From Gluconobacter sp. P1C6_b (GTDB lineage Bacteria > Pseudomonadota > Alphaproteobacteria > Acetobacterales > Acetobacteraceae): a stretch of DNA of 42,698 nt. The position numbers were made by a program, and so were the translations under genes. Shown piece by piece: positions 1 to 10,900 of the stretch. The stretch covers positions 1-42,698 of the forward strand of contig NZ_JACRVU010000024.1 in the NCBI RefSeq assembly GCF_018811945.1, in the 5' to 3' direction. How positions within the stretch are numbered: position 1 is the stretch's first letter; each line of letters begins with the position of its first letter. The notes under the pieces are model-generated. The model did no database searches. It was given only the letters and a program-made list of their open reading frames with translations, and was not told the DNA's origin.

Positions 1-216
1 GAGATAGCCCGCCCTCCCGGCCCGCACAACCTTCACCTCGGGACAGAGAAACCCGCTGATATCTCCGCCCGTCAGCGGATCGACAGTATTGCGGTCCAGC
101 AGCAGTGTGACGTCATGGCTCCGCGCCTGGATGGCGGAGAGTTCCGCAAGATGACGCTCCGTCCCCGCGAATTCCCGGGTCGAGAGGCAGTGCAGAATTC
201 TCAGTCGGGAAGTCAC
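1..216 (-). CDS. Glycosyltransferase family 4, N-terminal part (cut by window edge)
   Basis: Only the first 72 codons are present; the gene continues past position 1. Translation from a GTG at 216-214 begins VTSRLRILHCLSTREFAGTE, the usual opening of GT4/GT-B glycosyltransferases: a first beta strand (LRILHCL), then a Gly-Thr-Glu turn and a helix (RHLAELSAIQARSHDVTLLL). AAGGA lies about 9 bases before the GTG, which decides the start. It lies 39 bases downstream of a small membrane-protein gene on the same strand and is probably co-transcribed with it. By family it would transfer a nucleotide-activated sugar at the cytoplasmic face of the inner membrane during glycan or lipopolysaccharide synthesis; donor and acceptor cannot be told. 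The donor-binding C-terminal half is outside the window. Confidence 0.7.
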   Translation of the reverse strand, partial: MTSRLRILHCLSTREFAGTERHLAELSAIQARSHDVTLLLDRNTVDPLTGGDISGFLCPEVKVVRAGRAGYL

Positions 217-255
217 GCGCTTTTTCCTTGATGGGCGTGTCGGGAAAACCGAGAG

Positions 256-792
256 TCAGGAGTTGATCCGGCCCCCGGCGCTCCAGACACCCTCGATGAT
301 CGGGCCGCTGCGGGTGGACATGCGCTGATACGGCGGCCGCGGCTGGCACGCCACGAGATAGAGACCCACCGTGAACAGAAGCTGGGAAATCGTGGTCATC
401 TGGGTCAGAAGCCAGATGAAGCCCGGCGCGCCCATGCCCCGGAACAGCTGGTAGACCAGAAAGGCTAGCGACAGCAGGCGCATGGCCCGCAGCAGCGGAC
501 GCAGCGGATTGAGCATCCCGGGACGAACCAGCGGCGCCGAACGTTTCATGCCGAGGAAGAACGCCAGACTGATGCACCAGATCAGCGCGCTGTCGATCAT
601 GTTGGCCAGACTGGCGCCGAACAGCAGCATAGGCAGCACGAGGGAGAGCCCGTCCAGCATCAGCGCGCCGAGCTGACAGCTCAGGCCAAGCTGCAGCGCC
701 GTCAGGCGCCCGGGAAGGCGATCCGCCACTGGCTGGAACAGCCGGTCGAGCAGCCAGTCATCCACATGGGCAATGCGTTCAGGTAAAGTCAT
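256..792 (-). CDS. Small polytopic membrane protein of unknown function
   Basis: I do not recognise this family. The start is taken at the ATG at 792 (MTLPERIAHVDDWLLDRL); an in-frame start 12 codons upstream (828) is possible and neither has a clear Shine-Dalgarno site. The 178-residue product has an amphipathic N-terminus and then about four hydrophobic stretches (roughly residues 35-60, 64-83, 105-120 and 127-147), so it is an inner-membrane protein, followed by a short Pro/Arg-rich tail. It lies 39 bases upstream of a GT4 glycosyltransferase in the same direction, so a role in cell-surface glycan assembly is possible but rests only on position. It is divergent from the M16 peptidase across a 165-base gap. 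Confidence 0.65.
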   Translation of the reverse strand: MTLPERIAHVDDWLLDRLFQPVADRLPGRLTALQLGLSCQLGALMLDGLSLVLPMLLFGASLANMIDSALIWCISLAFFLGMKRSAPLVRPGMLNPLRPLLRAMRLLSLAFLVYQLFRGMGAPGFIWLLTQMTTISQLLFTVGLYLVACQPRPPYQRMSTRSGPIIEGVWSAGGRINS

Positions 793-957
793 CACAGACA
801 CTTTATCCGGCCAGACGCCCCCCTGCACATAATTTTTTCTTCATCCGACCGTCAGATACAGCCCGGCCAGCGCAGGCTACACATGCTGGACAGGGACCGG
901 CACAACCGGTTTACTCTTTTGTGAAGATACGTTTCTCCTCTGGAAAGTTCTGAACAC

Positions 958-3672
958 ATGTCCGCACTCTCCCGTCTTTCCCGTCTGTCACTGCTGGCAG
1001 CCACCATGCTGGCGCCTCCAGTCCTTGCGGGAGCCCAGGCCGCACCGGCTACGGCCCCCACGACGAATGCGGCCGCAACGAGTGCCGCCCCCGCGACGGT
1101 GACGCGGGCGACCCTCGCCAACGGCCTGCGGGTCATCGTGGTGCGCGATACCCTCGCCCCGGTGGTGCAGACGATGCTGAACTATGAGACGGGCTCGGTG
1201 AACGCACCGAAAGGCTTTCCGGGTACGGCGCATGCGCTTGAGCACATGATGTTCAACGGCTCACAGACCCTCTCGCGCGACCAGCTTTCCACCATCAGCG
1301 CGCAGCTCGGCAACAACGACAACGCCGACACCACATCCGACGTCACGCAGTATTACTTCAAGGCCCCTGCCAGCGACCTCGACGTCCTGCTGCGCATCGA
1401 GGCCGGGCGCATGCGCGGCCTGAACATCACCGAAGCCGAATGGGCACATGAGAAAGGCGCGATCGAGCAGGAAGTCTCACGCGACCTCTCCAGCCCGATC
1501 TACCGCTATCTCTCGCAGATCCGCTCCGCCCTCTATGCCGGCACGCCCTACGAGCAGGACGCCCTCGGCACCCGTCCGTCCTTCGATGCCACGACCGCGC
1601 CCCTGCTGAAGAAGTTCTATGATTCGTGGTACGCGCCCAACAACGCCGTGCTGGTCATCACCGGCGATGTGGACCCGCAGGACACGCTGAAGAAGGTTCA
1701 GGCCGCGTTTGGCAGCATCCCGGCTTCCACCCTGCCCGAACGCGGCACCGTTTCCCCCACTCCGGCCAAAGCGCAGAGCATCGCGCTCGACACCGACCTG
1801 CCGATCGGCCTCGTGACCATGGCATGGCGCATGCCCGGCCAGCGCGACCCCGACTACGCCGCGACCACCCTGCTCGCCGACGCCATCAGCAGCCAGCGCG
1901 CCGCCCTGTTCGACCTCGTGCCGTCGGGCAAGGCGCTGGATACCGGCTTCATGTATGACCCCGAGGCGCAGGCTGGTCTGGGCGTCGTCTATGCCGGCTT
2001 CCCCAAGGGTGCCAACCCGGACGCCCTGCGGAGCAGTGTGGCCACCATCATGGAGAATTTCCGCACCCACGGCATCCCGGCCGAGCTGATCGAGGCCGCC
2101 CGCCGCAAGGAAATCGCCTCGCTCGAGTTCAACGCCAACAGCATTTCCGGCCTCGCCGAAAGCTGGTCGCAGGCCGTCGCCATCCAGCACCTGAACGACC
2201 CGCAGGACATGCTGGCTGCCTTCCGCAACGTGACCAAGGAACAGGTTGACGCGCTGGCCAAAAAGCTGCTCGACCCGGCCCATGCCATCACGGCGACACT
2301 GACGCCGAGCCCCTCGGGCAAGCCTGTCGGCCAGAAGGGCTTCGGCGGCGCGGAATCGTTCAACACGCCGCCTTCCGGCAAGGTCGCCCTGCCGGACTGG
2401 GCACAGCAGGCCCTCGCCCGCCTGACCATTCCGGCCGCAGCCCCGCTCCCGGCCGCCTATACGCTGCCAAACGGCCTGCATCTTCTGGTCCAGCCCGAGC
2501 ATGTCAGCCACACCATCGAACTGATCGGCCGCATCCGCCAGAGCGCGGATCTCGAACAGCCGGTCGGGCAGGAAGGCGTGGCGGACGTGACCGAACAGAT
2601 GTTCCTCTACGGCAGCAAGACGCATGACCGTCTGGCCCTCGCCCGCGCCCTCGACGATCTCTCGGCAGACGAGGAAGCCGGCCCGTCCTTCTCGCTCAGC
2701 ACCCTGACGCCGAACTTTGAGAAGGGTCTCGCCCTGCTGGCGGATCACGAGTTGAACCCCGCCTTCCCGGAAAAAGCCTTCCGCATCACCCAGATGCAGG
2801 CCGCACAGGCCCAGGCCGGCGAACTCCAGTCACCAGGCTACCGCTTCGGCCGCGCCGCCCGCAAGGCGCTGGTCCCCCCGCAGGACCCCACCCTGCGTGA
2901 AGCGACTCCCGCCACGATCGGCAAGCTCACACTTGCGGACGTGCAGGCCTATTACGCCCATGCCTATCGCCCGGACCTGACCACCATTGTCATCGTCGGC
3001 GACATCACCCCCGAGGCCGCGAAGGCGGATGTCGAAAAGGCCTTTGGCGTCTGGAAGGCCGTGGGACCAAAGCCGGTTGTCGATCTGCCCGACATCCCTC
3101 TGAGCCGCGCCTCTCAGGCCGTCGTCGCGGATCCGGGCCGCTCGCAGGATGAGGTCAAGCTCGTCGAGACCATCGGCATGAAAGTGACCGACCCCGACCG
3201 CCATGCCCTCGCCGTCGGCAACACGATCCTCGGGGATGGCTTCTCTTCGCGCCTGATGCAGGACCTGCGCGTGAAGACGGGCTATGTCTATGGTGCCGGA
3301 AGCGGCTTCACCTATTCCCGCACCCGCAGCGGCTTCGGCATCACCTTCGGCGCCGATCCGGACAAGGTCGCCAAAGCCCGCGCCCTCGCCGTCAAGGATG
3401 TCCAGGACATGCGCGACACCCCCGTCTCGCAGGAAAGCCTCGACCTCGCCAAGGCGTCGCTGCTGCGCAGCCAGCCCATGTCCCGCGCCAGCTTCAGCGC
3501 GCTGGCCGGAAGCTACCTGTCCCTGATCGCCCTGGATCTGCCCCTCGACAGCCCGGCCAAAGCTGCTCAGGCGATCTACGACATGAAACCCGAGCAGGTG
3601 CAGGCCGCCTTCCGCAAATGGGTCCGCCCGACCGATCTCGCCCAGATCGTCATGGGACCCCAGCCGAACTGA
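958..3672 (+). CDS. Secreted M16 family zinc metallopeptidase (two-domain)
   Basis: The 904-residue product has a signal peptide (Ser/Arg-rich start, Leu/Ala core, cleavage near residues 24-28, after VLAGA), an Ala/Thr-rich linker and two M16 (pitrilysin-like) halves. The inverted zinc motif HxxEH is seen as H92-A-L-E95-H96 within [14 protein letters not shown], and the downstream glutamate region is [12 protein letters not shown]. The second half, from about residue 490, lacks HxxEH and should be the non-catalytic half that helps form the substrate chamber, as is normal in this family. It probably degrades peptides in the periplasm. PqqF-type proteins also belong to M16, but there are no pqq genes nearby, so no symbol is given. 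It is a single gene ending in a strong intrinsic terminator. Confidence 0.9.
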   Translation: MSALSRLSRLSLLAATMLAPPVLAGAQAAPATAPTTNAAATSAAPATVTRATLANGLRVIVVRDTLAPVVQTMLNYETGSVNAPKGFPGTAHALEHMMFNGSQTLSRDQLSTISAQLGNNDNADTTSDVTQYYFKAPASDLDVLLRIEAGRMRGLNITEAEWAHEKGAIEQEVSRDLSSPIYRYLSQIRSALYAGTPYEQDALGTRPSFDATTAPLLKKFYDSWYAPNNAVLVITGDVDPQDTLKKVQAAFGSIPASTLPERGTVSPTPAKAQSIALDTDLPIGLVTMAWRMPGQRDPDYAATTLLADAISSQRAALFDLVPSGKALDTGFMYDPEAQAGLGVVYAGFPKGANPDALRSSVATIMENFRTHGIPAELIEAARRKEIASLEFNANSISGLAESWSQAVAIQHLNDPQDMLAAFRNVTKEQVDALAKKLLDPAHAITATLTPSPSGKPVGQKGFGGAESFNTPPSGKVALPDWAQQALARLTIPAAAPLPAAYTLPNGLHLLVQPEHVSHTIELIGRIRQSADLEQPVGQEGVADVTEQMFLYGSKTHDRLALARALDDLSADEEAGPSFSLSTLTPNFEKGLALLADHELNPAFPEKAFRITQMQAAQAQAGELQSPGYRFGRAARKALVPPQDPTLREATPATIGKLTLADVQAYYAHAYRPDLTTIVIVGDITPEAAKADVEKAFGVWKAVGPKPVVDLPDIPLSRASQAVVADPGRSQDEVKLVETIGMKVTDPDRHALAVGNTILGDGFSSRLMQDLRVKTGYVYGAGSGFTYSRTRSGFGITFGADPDKVAKARALAVKDVQDMRDTPVSQESLDLAKASLLRSQPMSRASFSALAGSYLSLIALDLPLDSPAKAAQAIYDMKPEQVQAAFRKWVRPTDLAQIVMGPQPN

Positions 3673-3697
3673 TCTTTCCTTTCCGGCACAACAGACA

Positions 3698-3727
3698 AAG
3701 GCCACGGACTGCTCCGTGGCCTTTTTT
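3698..3727 (+). terminator. Intrinsic terminator of the M16 peptidase gene
   Basis: An 11-bp stem, AAGGCCACGGA pairing with TCCGTGGCCTT around a 4-base loop, runs into a T-run 26 bases after the stop codon. Confidence 0.85.
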
Positions 3728-3754
3728 CGTACCCGTCCCCCGAACCGGAGACAC

Positions 3755-3787
3755 AAAAAAAGCCGGAGACACGCCCCGGCTTTTTTC
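3755..3787. terminator. Bidirectional terminator between convergent genes
   Basis: An A-run, a GCCGG/CCGGC stem and a T-run give a hairpin that can end transcription on both strands. It closes the minus-strand glycosyltransferase operon and backs up the peptidase terminator. Confidence 0.7.
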
Positions 3788-3825
3788 AGGATCAGGCAGG
3801 AAAGAGCGTCAGGTCAGACCAACCC

Positions 3826-4866
3826 TCAGCCGATCAGCCCCTCATCCCTGAGCACGCGCAGCGCATACTGGATGCGATGCTTGTACAGATGCTCGGCCTG
3901 CGTCCGCGCCTGGGCCTTGCGGGCCATCTTCACGCGAAGTTCGTTGTTGTCGAGATACGTCACCACCAGCCGCTCAAAATCCACGCGATTGGAGAACACC
4001 GGGATCTCGTCGGCGGAGTAATAGCGGCGGATCTCATGCGTATCCTCGTGGAACACCTGGAATGCCCCGGCCAGAGCAGCCTCGAATGTCCGTGGTCCCG
4101 GCGTGGACGGCGCAATCACGAAGCGCTTGTTCTCGAAGCTCAGCGAACGGCCGAGATTCAGCACCAGCTTGGAGCGGCGATAAAGCTCCACAAGCTGGGA
4201 CTTCTCGATCCGAGCATCGGAGAACCCGATCCCCAGTTCGCCCCAGCCCGGCCCAACGATTTTGATGTTCAGGTCCCGCAGAACAGGCAGCAGGTTGCGG
4301 ACGATGTCCTTGCGGTTCGTGAACGCCACACCGCAGAACAGGACGTCGATCGTCTTTTCGGAATCCGCTTCGATCTCGCCGTAATGCAGCTTCGGGCTCG
4401 CTGCCAGCGGCAGATGGAACACCCGCTCGCGCTGATAGAAGTTATGCCCCCAGCGATCGCAGGAGAAGATCACGTCGAAATCATCGGCAATACGATAGTT
4501 CGCATCCTGCTCGTAGGGATCTTCCGTCGCCCAGAACACCGTTACCGCGCCGATCTTCTTCGCCTCGCGGCAGACCTCGCCGAAATACGTGCTTTCCGGA
4601 AGATAGGAGCCGATGGCGAAGACGATCGTCGGCTTCAGGATCCGGATGGAACTGGCCGCGGCCGAAATATGGACGGCCGTGACGTTGTCTTCGCCAAAAC
4701 AGTCCGCCCAGCCATCCATGATGGACTCACGGATCTGCGCATTGGCCTGGCTTTCATACCGGCCACCACTGCAGACAAGAACACGCCCTGTCAGGCCACT
4801 CATTCCGCTGGCCGTCCCGCTGCTGGCGCTTCCGGCTTCCACGATCGTTTCATTCACTGCGTCCAT
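3826..4866 (-). CDS. CgeB-like glycosyltransferase (stand-alone)
   Basis: The 346-residue soluble protein resembles the CgeB / DUF3880 glycosyltransferase group (GT-B fold). Visible features are a Rossmann-type start near residue 29 (RVLVCSGGRYESQAN), the ATEDPYEQD segment near 115, the HLPLAASPKLH motif near 150, a second-domain start (TIDVLFCGVAFTNR) and the donor-site segment GPRTFEAALAGAFQVFHED near 265. The same landmarks occur in the N-terminal third of the 1115-residue protein two genes upstream, so the two are paralogous. Its ATG has an AGGGAAGG ribosome site and lies 48 bases after the 996-aa gene, making it the last gene of a three-gene operon. Substrate unknown; a surface-glycan or protein-glycosylation role is inferred from context. 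Confidence 0.8.
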   Translation of the reverse strand: MDAVNETIVEAGSASSGTASGMSGLTGRVLVCSGGRYESQANAQIRESIMDGWADCFGEDNVTAVHISAAASSIRILKPTIVFAIGSYLPESTYFGEVCREAKKIGAVTVFWATEDPYEQDANYRIADDFDVIFSCDRWGHNFYQRERVFHLPLAASPKLHYGEIEADSEKTIDVLFCGVAFTNRKDIVRNLLPVLRDLNIKIVGPGWGELGIGFSDARIEKSQLVELYRRSKLVLNLGRSLSFENKRFVIAPSTPGPRTFEAALAGAFQVFHEDTHEIRRYYSADEIPVFSNRVDFERLVVTYLDNNELRVKMARKAQARTQAEHLYKHRIQYALRVLRDEGLIG

Positions 4867-4914
4867 AACCTTCCCTGCTCTCCCAAACTTTTCAAACCGG
4901 AGTTCCCCGGCACG

Positions 4915-7905
4915 TCATGCAATGCAGCCCTGAACAATCCCTGACAGCGCCTGCCGGAAATGGACCGGAGAACAGTCCCGCTCGACAGCCGCGAGCGCGC
5001 CAGCCCTCAGAGTCTCCCACAGTTCCGCGTCCTGATAAAGCCGCTCCACGGCCGCCGCGAACGCCTCCGGATCATCCGACGGAGCCGCCAGGATCTCTGC
5101 GCCGTCCGTCCAGCCAACTTCTTCCTGAAGCAGCGTCGTCACAACCTGCGGCAGCCCATAGGACGCCGCTTCATGGACCTTGAACGGAATCCCGCCCGCA
5201 AACCGCGTCGGCGCCACAAACACCCGGTGCCGGTCAAACAGCTCCCGCGGATCCCCCACAGGACCCACGATTTCCACCCGGCTGTTCGTTGAAAAAACCG
5301 TCATATCCACATCCGGCCCCACATAACCGGCGATCGTGAAATGGACATCCGGCGCCAGAACCCTGTCCAGAATCGGCAGCACACTGTCCACAAACCAGAC
5401 AAGACTGTCGTGATTGGGCGCACCCTCGTCATGGATCGCACCGAAAAAGAGGATGCTGTGCCGGGTCTCGAACGGCGCCGGCGTCGGCTGGACCTGCAGT
5501 TCATGCCCGAGAACCGAGACATTCTCATAGCCTGCGCGACGCACCAGAGCCGCGTCATGGGACGTCACCGCGATGATCTTCTGGCAGAACCGGGCACAGT
5601 CCAGTTCCTGCTGAAGCATGTCATCGAAGCTGATATCCGGCTCCGGAAGGTCCAGAACCCGGATGCGCTCCAGCGTGCGAGGCGTGGCAATCACTTCCGT
5701 GTCCAGGATCGGACCGGCAGAAGGCAGATAGCGGCTCGATTCATTCAGCAGGGGCAGGAGACGCGCCAGATTGTGCGTGCGCCCGATCCAGACCAGATCG
5801 TAATATCCCACCCGCTCCTGAATGAAATCGGAGAAACTGGACAGATCCCGATTCACGATCAGTTCCACCGTCTCCGGAAAATCCCCGAACAGGTCGATGG
5901 CCGTCTGATCCCTGGGCAGGACGGGAAAAACCGTGACCTGATATCCCAGCGCCGTCATCTCATGAATGATATCATTCGAGCGGACATAGCCGGACCCCAG
6001 ACGTCGCAGAGGCAGACGGTCCTCGATGAAGAGGATCCGTTTGCGCTGGCTGACCCGGTGTTCGCGCGCCAAAACGGCGTTACGGATATGGGCCGGCTGC
6101 TGATGACGCAGGAAATCCTGCTGCAGACGGGAAAATGTCTTGAGATTGCCCCGGATCAGGGCATGGGATCCGGCGGCACCGGAGCTTCCAAACTCCAGAT
6201 GCTCGATGACCACGTCCGGATCATAGATAATCCGCATTCCCGCCTTGAGGATCCGCACGCACAGATCGGCATCTTCGAAATAGGCCGGCGTGTACCGCGG
6301 ATCATACCCGCCCAGACGACGCAGCAACGTTGTGCGGACCATCAGGAAAGCGGCTGAACAGTAATCAACGTCCCGGACGAAATTGGCCGTCGTCAGGTTC
6401 GGATCGTCCTCGCGCAGATAGCCGTAAGTCGCACCGTCCCGCCAGATGATCGATCCGGCTTCCTGCAGGCGCATGTTCGTGCGGATCAGCTTGCCGCCCA
6501 CCGCCCCGATCGCAGCCTCGGAGCGCAGACGCTTCAGCGCGTTGACGATGGCATCAGGATACAGGCGGATATCGTTGTTCAGATACAGGACAAACGGTGC
6601 TTCCGCTTTTTCCAGCGCAAGATTGCAGCCCAGGAGATAGCCGATATTGTAGCGGTACCGCAGGATCGTGGCGCCCCGCACCATGCGCCCGATATGGCGG
6701 GTCTGGTCATGCGAGCCCGAGTCCACAAGTATGAGCTGGATGGCTCCGGCATAGTTGGCCCGCAGCGAAGCCAGGGCCTGCGCCGTCAGTGCTACCCGGT
6801 CATAGACGACCATGAGAACGCTGATTTCAGGAACGCCGTGAACCGTGAAATCCAGCGGATGCCGGACCAGAGACGGGAGGATGGCTTCGGCCTCACGTTC
6901 AAACAGAAGTCTGGACTGTTCCTCGGGAATCTCGGGCACGGCCGCAAGCGCTGCCATCCGCCTCTCACCCAGCCCCATCCGGCCGGCGACGAGATGGGCG
7001 AACGCACTGTCATACAGGCGATTGCGCACGTCGTTGCGAACCTGTGCCTGCGCCATGTGGGCGGCGAGGTCCACGTTTTCCTGCGGCGCACGTCCTTCCT
7101 GCGCGCCGTAACGGACGAAATGATCGTATCCGTTGCGGAAATATCCATGCTCCAGTGACGGCACCATATCCGGATGGGCCTGCCGGTAGAACTCTTCGGA
7201 AAAGAATTCCTGCGGATCGAAAAGACGGGGGGTCTCGTTGGTCAGGTAATGATGCAGGGCGCTCGAATAATGACCTGCGGCAATTTCCTTCCGAACTTCG
7301 GGATAGCGCGTCAGATACCAGACCGGGTCGAAATACCACGAGACACGTCCGGCATCGGCAACATGGGCCGGAAGTCCGAGCCATGACCCGAACAGCCCGA
7401 TCCGGCTGTCGAAACAGTCCGGAAAGGTCAGGGCGAGTTCGCGGCAGAGTTCATCATCGAAGAAATGATGCCCCCGGTAATAATGGCTCTCTCCGATCTC
7501 GAGATAATGGTCGTAGCCGTTACGGAAACCGTTCTCGCTCAGAAAACGCTGCGTCAGTTCAGGATAACGGCGCCGATAGCCCGGCTCGTCAAACAGCCAG
7601 TGCGGCGAATGGGTCTTGTATCCGATTGCGGTATAATGCTCGAAACCCGATGCCCATTCTTCCCGGATCAGCCCCTGACGCACATCCTTGTGCGCGTCGC
7701 GATACCAGATCTCGTCAAAATACCGGTTCGGAGAATGCCCGTAACGCTGGCCCGTCTGCAGATAAAACGCATACGGATCGTCCTGCCCTTCTTCCCGCAT
7801 CCAGTCCCGCACCTCGGGATAGCGCAGCAGATACCACTGCGTATCAAAGCGGGACCACCGGGGTTCCCGCGTCTCGGATAACGGGGCTGAAACAGTTTCG
7901 GACAT
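4915..7905 (-). CDS. Large glycosyltransferase: N-terminal repeats, GT2 domain, GT4-like domain
   Basis: The 996 residues fall into three parts. (1) Residues about 18-290 hold five or six divergent copies of a motif like FDxxWYxxxYPEV...HYxxxGxxxGxxP, a repeat seen in front of some large glycosyltransferases. (2) Residues about 355-595 are a GT2 (GT-A) domain: PEISVLMVVYDR, a LVDSGSHD nucleotide-binding segment, LYLNNDI as the DxD-like metal site, and YFEDADLCVRILKAG as the acidic acceptor/catalytic segment. (3) Residues about 640-990 are GT4-like: FFGAIHDEGAPNHDSLVWF, a PTRFAGGIPFKVHEAASYGLP donor site and a helical end. Two catalytic domains suggest two successive transfers onto one glycan. 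AGGAGG lies 9 bases before the ATG. It is the middle gene of the operon, 24 bases after the 1115-aa gene. Confidence 0.85.
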   Translation of the reverse strand: MSETVSAPLSETREPRWSRFDTQWYLLRYPEVRDWMREEGQDDPYAFYLQTGQRYGHSPNRYFDEIWYRDAHKDVRQGLIREEWASGFEHYTAIGYKTHSPHWLFDEPGYRRRYPELTQRFLSENGFRNGYDHYLEIGESHYYRGHHFFDDELCRELALTFPDCFDSRIGLFGSWLGLPAHVADAGRVSWYFDPVWYLTRYPEVRKEIAAGHYSSALHHYLTNETPRLFDPQEFFSEEFYRQAHPDMVPSLEHGYFRNGYDHFVRYGAQEGRAPQENVDLAAHMAQAQVRNDVRNRLYDSAFAHLVAGRMGLGERRMAALAAVPEIPEEQSRLLFEREAEAILPSLVRHPLDFTVHGVPEISVLMVVYDRVALTAQALASLRANYAGAIQLILVDSGSHDQTRHIGRMVRGATILRYRYNIGYLLGCNLALEKAEAPFVLYLNNDIRLYPDAIVNALKRLRSEAAIGAVGGKLIRTNMRLQEAGSIIWRDGATYGYLREDDPNLTTANFVRDVDYCSAAFLMVRTTLLRRLGGYDPRYTPAYFEDADLCVRILKAGMRIIYDPDVVIEHLEFGSSGAAGSHALIRGNLKTFSRLQQDFLRHQQPAHIRNAVLAREHRVSQRKRILFIEDRLPLRRLGSGYVRSNDIIHEMTALGYQVTVFPVLPRDQTAIDLFGDFPETVELIVNRDLSSFSDFIQERVGYYDLVWIGRTHNLARLLPLLNESSRYLPSAGPILDTEVIATPRTLERIRVLDLPEPDISFDDMLQQELDCARFCQKIIAVTSHDAALVRRAGYENVSVLGHELQVQPTPAPFETRHSILFFGAIHDEGAPNHDSLVWFVDSVLPILDRVLAPDVHFTIAGYVGPDVDMTVFSTNSRVEIVGPVGDPRELFDRHRVFVAPTRFAGGIPFKVHEAASYGLPQVVTTLLQEEVGWTDGAEILAAPSDDPEAFAAAVERLYQDAELWETLRAGALAAVERDCSPVHFRQALSGIVQGCIA

Positions 7906-7929
7906 CAGGGCAAGCCTCCTGCTCGCAGG

Positions 7930-10900
7930 TCAGGAAACGATTTTTCCCGCGAGAAGACGTTCCCCGCGTTCGACGTTCTCGGTGTGCAGGTCGACATATT
8001 CCGCAGACAGGATCGCACCATTGTCGAACGTCACGGCAATATTCGTCATCCTGGATCCGTAGACGTCTCCCACGACATTCACGAGAATGAAGCGATAGAC
8101 GCCATCCAGCGGACGGGCATAGCCTTCGCGCGGCATGAACGTACCGCTGAATCCGGCACAGGTCGGCGCATCGCGATGCGCTGTCCCGACATCAGTCCGA
8201 AGCACGCGTTCCAGCGCAAAGAACACGATCTCGTCACGGCTTTCCGAAACCAGTCCGCCATAGGCCTGACCAGCACGGGACAGATTGCGGAAGAACATCC
8301 AGCCACGGACCGACAGAGAACCGTCCGGTGTCAGTTCGGCAGGCGGATCACCAGCCAGACCCGTGAAATCATCAATGGAATAATCCAGCGCTCCAGACGT
8401 GTAAGGATGCATCTGGTGCTTGCCGACACCCGACAGCTTCACCCCACGCATCAGACCGTCACTATGAGAGACACGGCGGAAGTCGGACAGGATGAGATCG
8501 TTGGAAGGAGCAGAACGGATGATCTTCCGGATCTGCCCGCCTTCGACCTCAATCTGCATGGACGTCAGTTGGAACGCACCCTGACCATTGACCACGTTGA
8601 TCAGACCGATGCGGAAACGTCCCTCACACCACTTACCGCGCAGGGCCACCTTGCCGGAGAAACCGGCGCGGCGCGGTGCATTGGCGAAAAGCTCCGCAAT
8701 ATCCGCGCGAATCTCGCGCTGGCATTCCAGGAAGATCATGGCGCTGTCGGGATCTTCGCCCAGCAGGACCGTGAACATCTGACCTGCTGAACTGATCCCG
8801 GGCAGGATCATCCATCCGCGAATATGGAACTCGGGAGCACCCGGGAAGGGCTTCTCTTCCACACCCGCGAAGACATGGTGGCAGATGTCATCGATATAGC
8901 ATTCGGCACCCTGCACCGAGAACCAGTCCGAAACCGGGACCGGCATTTCCACTGACAGGTCACGCGCGGTCGGCGGATCGAAGATGTGACGCGGCGGTGC
9001 CTGATGGCGCCAGGTGGGATGGGCCAGAAGGTGAACCTGCCCGGCATCCAGACGAAGTTCCGACACACCCATTTCGCGACGTGGCGCCGTATCGTGATAG
9101 AGCGCCAGCAGTTCGTCGGCATAGTCCCGGGCATGGGTCCAGAGCGCAGGCGTGATGTTCTGCATGATCTGCCGGCGCAGAGGCTCGGACGAACGCAGCA
9201 GTTCCAGACGCTCGAGCACCATGCTTGGACGGCTGATGGGAACCTTGAAACCGTTGACGCCGTCTTCGACGCGGTCTCCCAGAGCGCCCACATCGGTCAC
9301 GATGGGGATGAGACCATTCTGCCAGGCCTCGGACAGGGAGATGCAGTAGGTCTCGGGCCAGATCGACAGGTTCAGTGCGACATCCGCCACCTTCAGCGCA
9401 TCGATATCCCCCATCTCGTACCGGCCGTAAATCTTGACATGCGGACGCGGGACGGAGGTCAGGACCGCTTCATATTCCGGATGCACATAACCGAAGATAT
9501 GGAAGACGAAATGATCCGGATGAGCGATATCGATCAGGTTGAGAATCGTATCAGCACCCTTGGTCCGCAGAAAATTCCCGACAATCGCAACACCAAGAGG
9601 GCGGTCCCCCAGTGGCTCGTAGGACTTCATCACGACCGGAACGGTATTGTCCGGGCTGGGAATGCCCATCACGAGGCTGCGCTTGGTATCGAGCACCGGA
9701 TAGATTTCGTGCGTCAGGTTCCGGGAATGAACCGTGCCGAACAGGATGGCATCGACGGAATGCAGCATCTTGGCCACGAAGGCACGACGGGTCTGCTCCC
9801 CGCCATGGTCCACATTTTCGGAGGCTTTGAGCGTGATGTCGGCGGCCAGAACGGAGCGGACTTCGTCCTCGACATAGCGAAGTTCATGATTGAGTAGGTT
9901 GTACCGGGCGGAAACCAGCCAGAAATCATGAGCAGAGAAAATCACGCCCGCGCCGTTGGCCTTCGCGATGATCGGCAGCGAGAGAGCATGATGCCCCAGA
10001 TGCTGAAAGTGGACGAGATCGATGTTGTACTGGCTGATAACGCTGGAAAACGCCATTTCTTCCGGCGAATCACACATCGCATCCTGCCAGCCCACTTCCG
10101 GCACGTCGAAACGCTCCAGTTCGTGACCGTTGGCCGTGGTCAGACGGCAGAAGCCGCCACGACGCAACCAGTAAAAGTATTCCACGTCACGCGACAGAAG
10201 CGCGCACAGGCCCTGCTGATAGACTTCAACACCACCCCATGCCTGCTCGTGAATCGTGGAATGCGTGCACATCAGCACACGCAGACGGCGGCGGCGATGC
10301 AGAGGCGCAAGGGCCTGGGTCCGGCGTCCGAAATCGGCCCCCGTAATATCACGCATCTTCTCGAGACGGTGCTCGTAGAGGTGCTGCGATACGACGGATT
10401 TCTGTGCAGCCAGAGCCGCATTGCGACGTGTGCCCTTCTGCTGGAGCAGCCGGGCAATCGCATTCACGACCTGATTGGCATCACGGGCCAGGGAAATGCC
10501 ATTCACGGTCTCGAAATGCTCGACACTCATGCTTTCTGGAGCTTCCACGACCTGGGCGGCACCTGCCAGCGCCAGCTCGAAGAATCGCGGCCCGGGAGCC
10601 GTGGCCTGACTGACATCACCGTGGCTGGCATAGTCACGGAACATCGTCAGGGTGACGGCGCTGACATTCGCGAAATCGATGAAGGCTTCGTGGCTGATCG
10701 GGCGCTGGATGGCCAGCGCAGCCAGATCAGCCGGCAGGGGCGGCAGGAATTCGTTGGTCGGGCAAACGAGCTTGAGACGGGCATCCGGGAACGCTGCGAT
10801 GACCTTGCGCAGGGTATGGACACGGTTGGGCCACATCGTACCGGCAAAGAAAATATCATATTCCAGCTCGGCAGCAGGAAGTACGGAACGCTCGTGAATC

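Noticed and set aside
1477-2748. 423-codon minus-strand open frame opposite the M16 peptidase
   Set aside because: Low-complexity Gly/Arg/Val translation; the peptidase reads through on the other strand.
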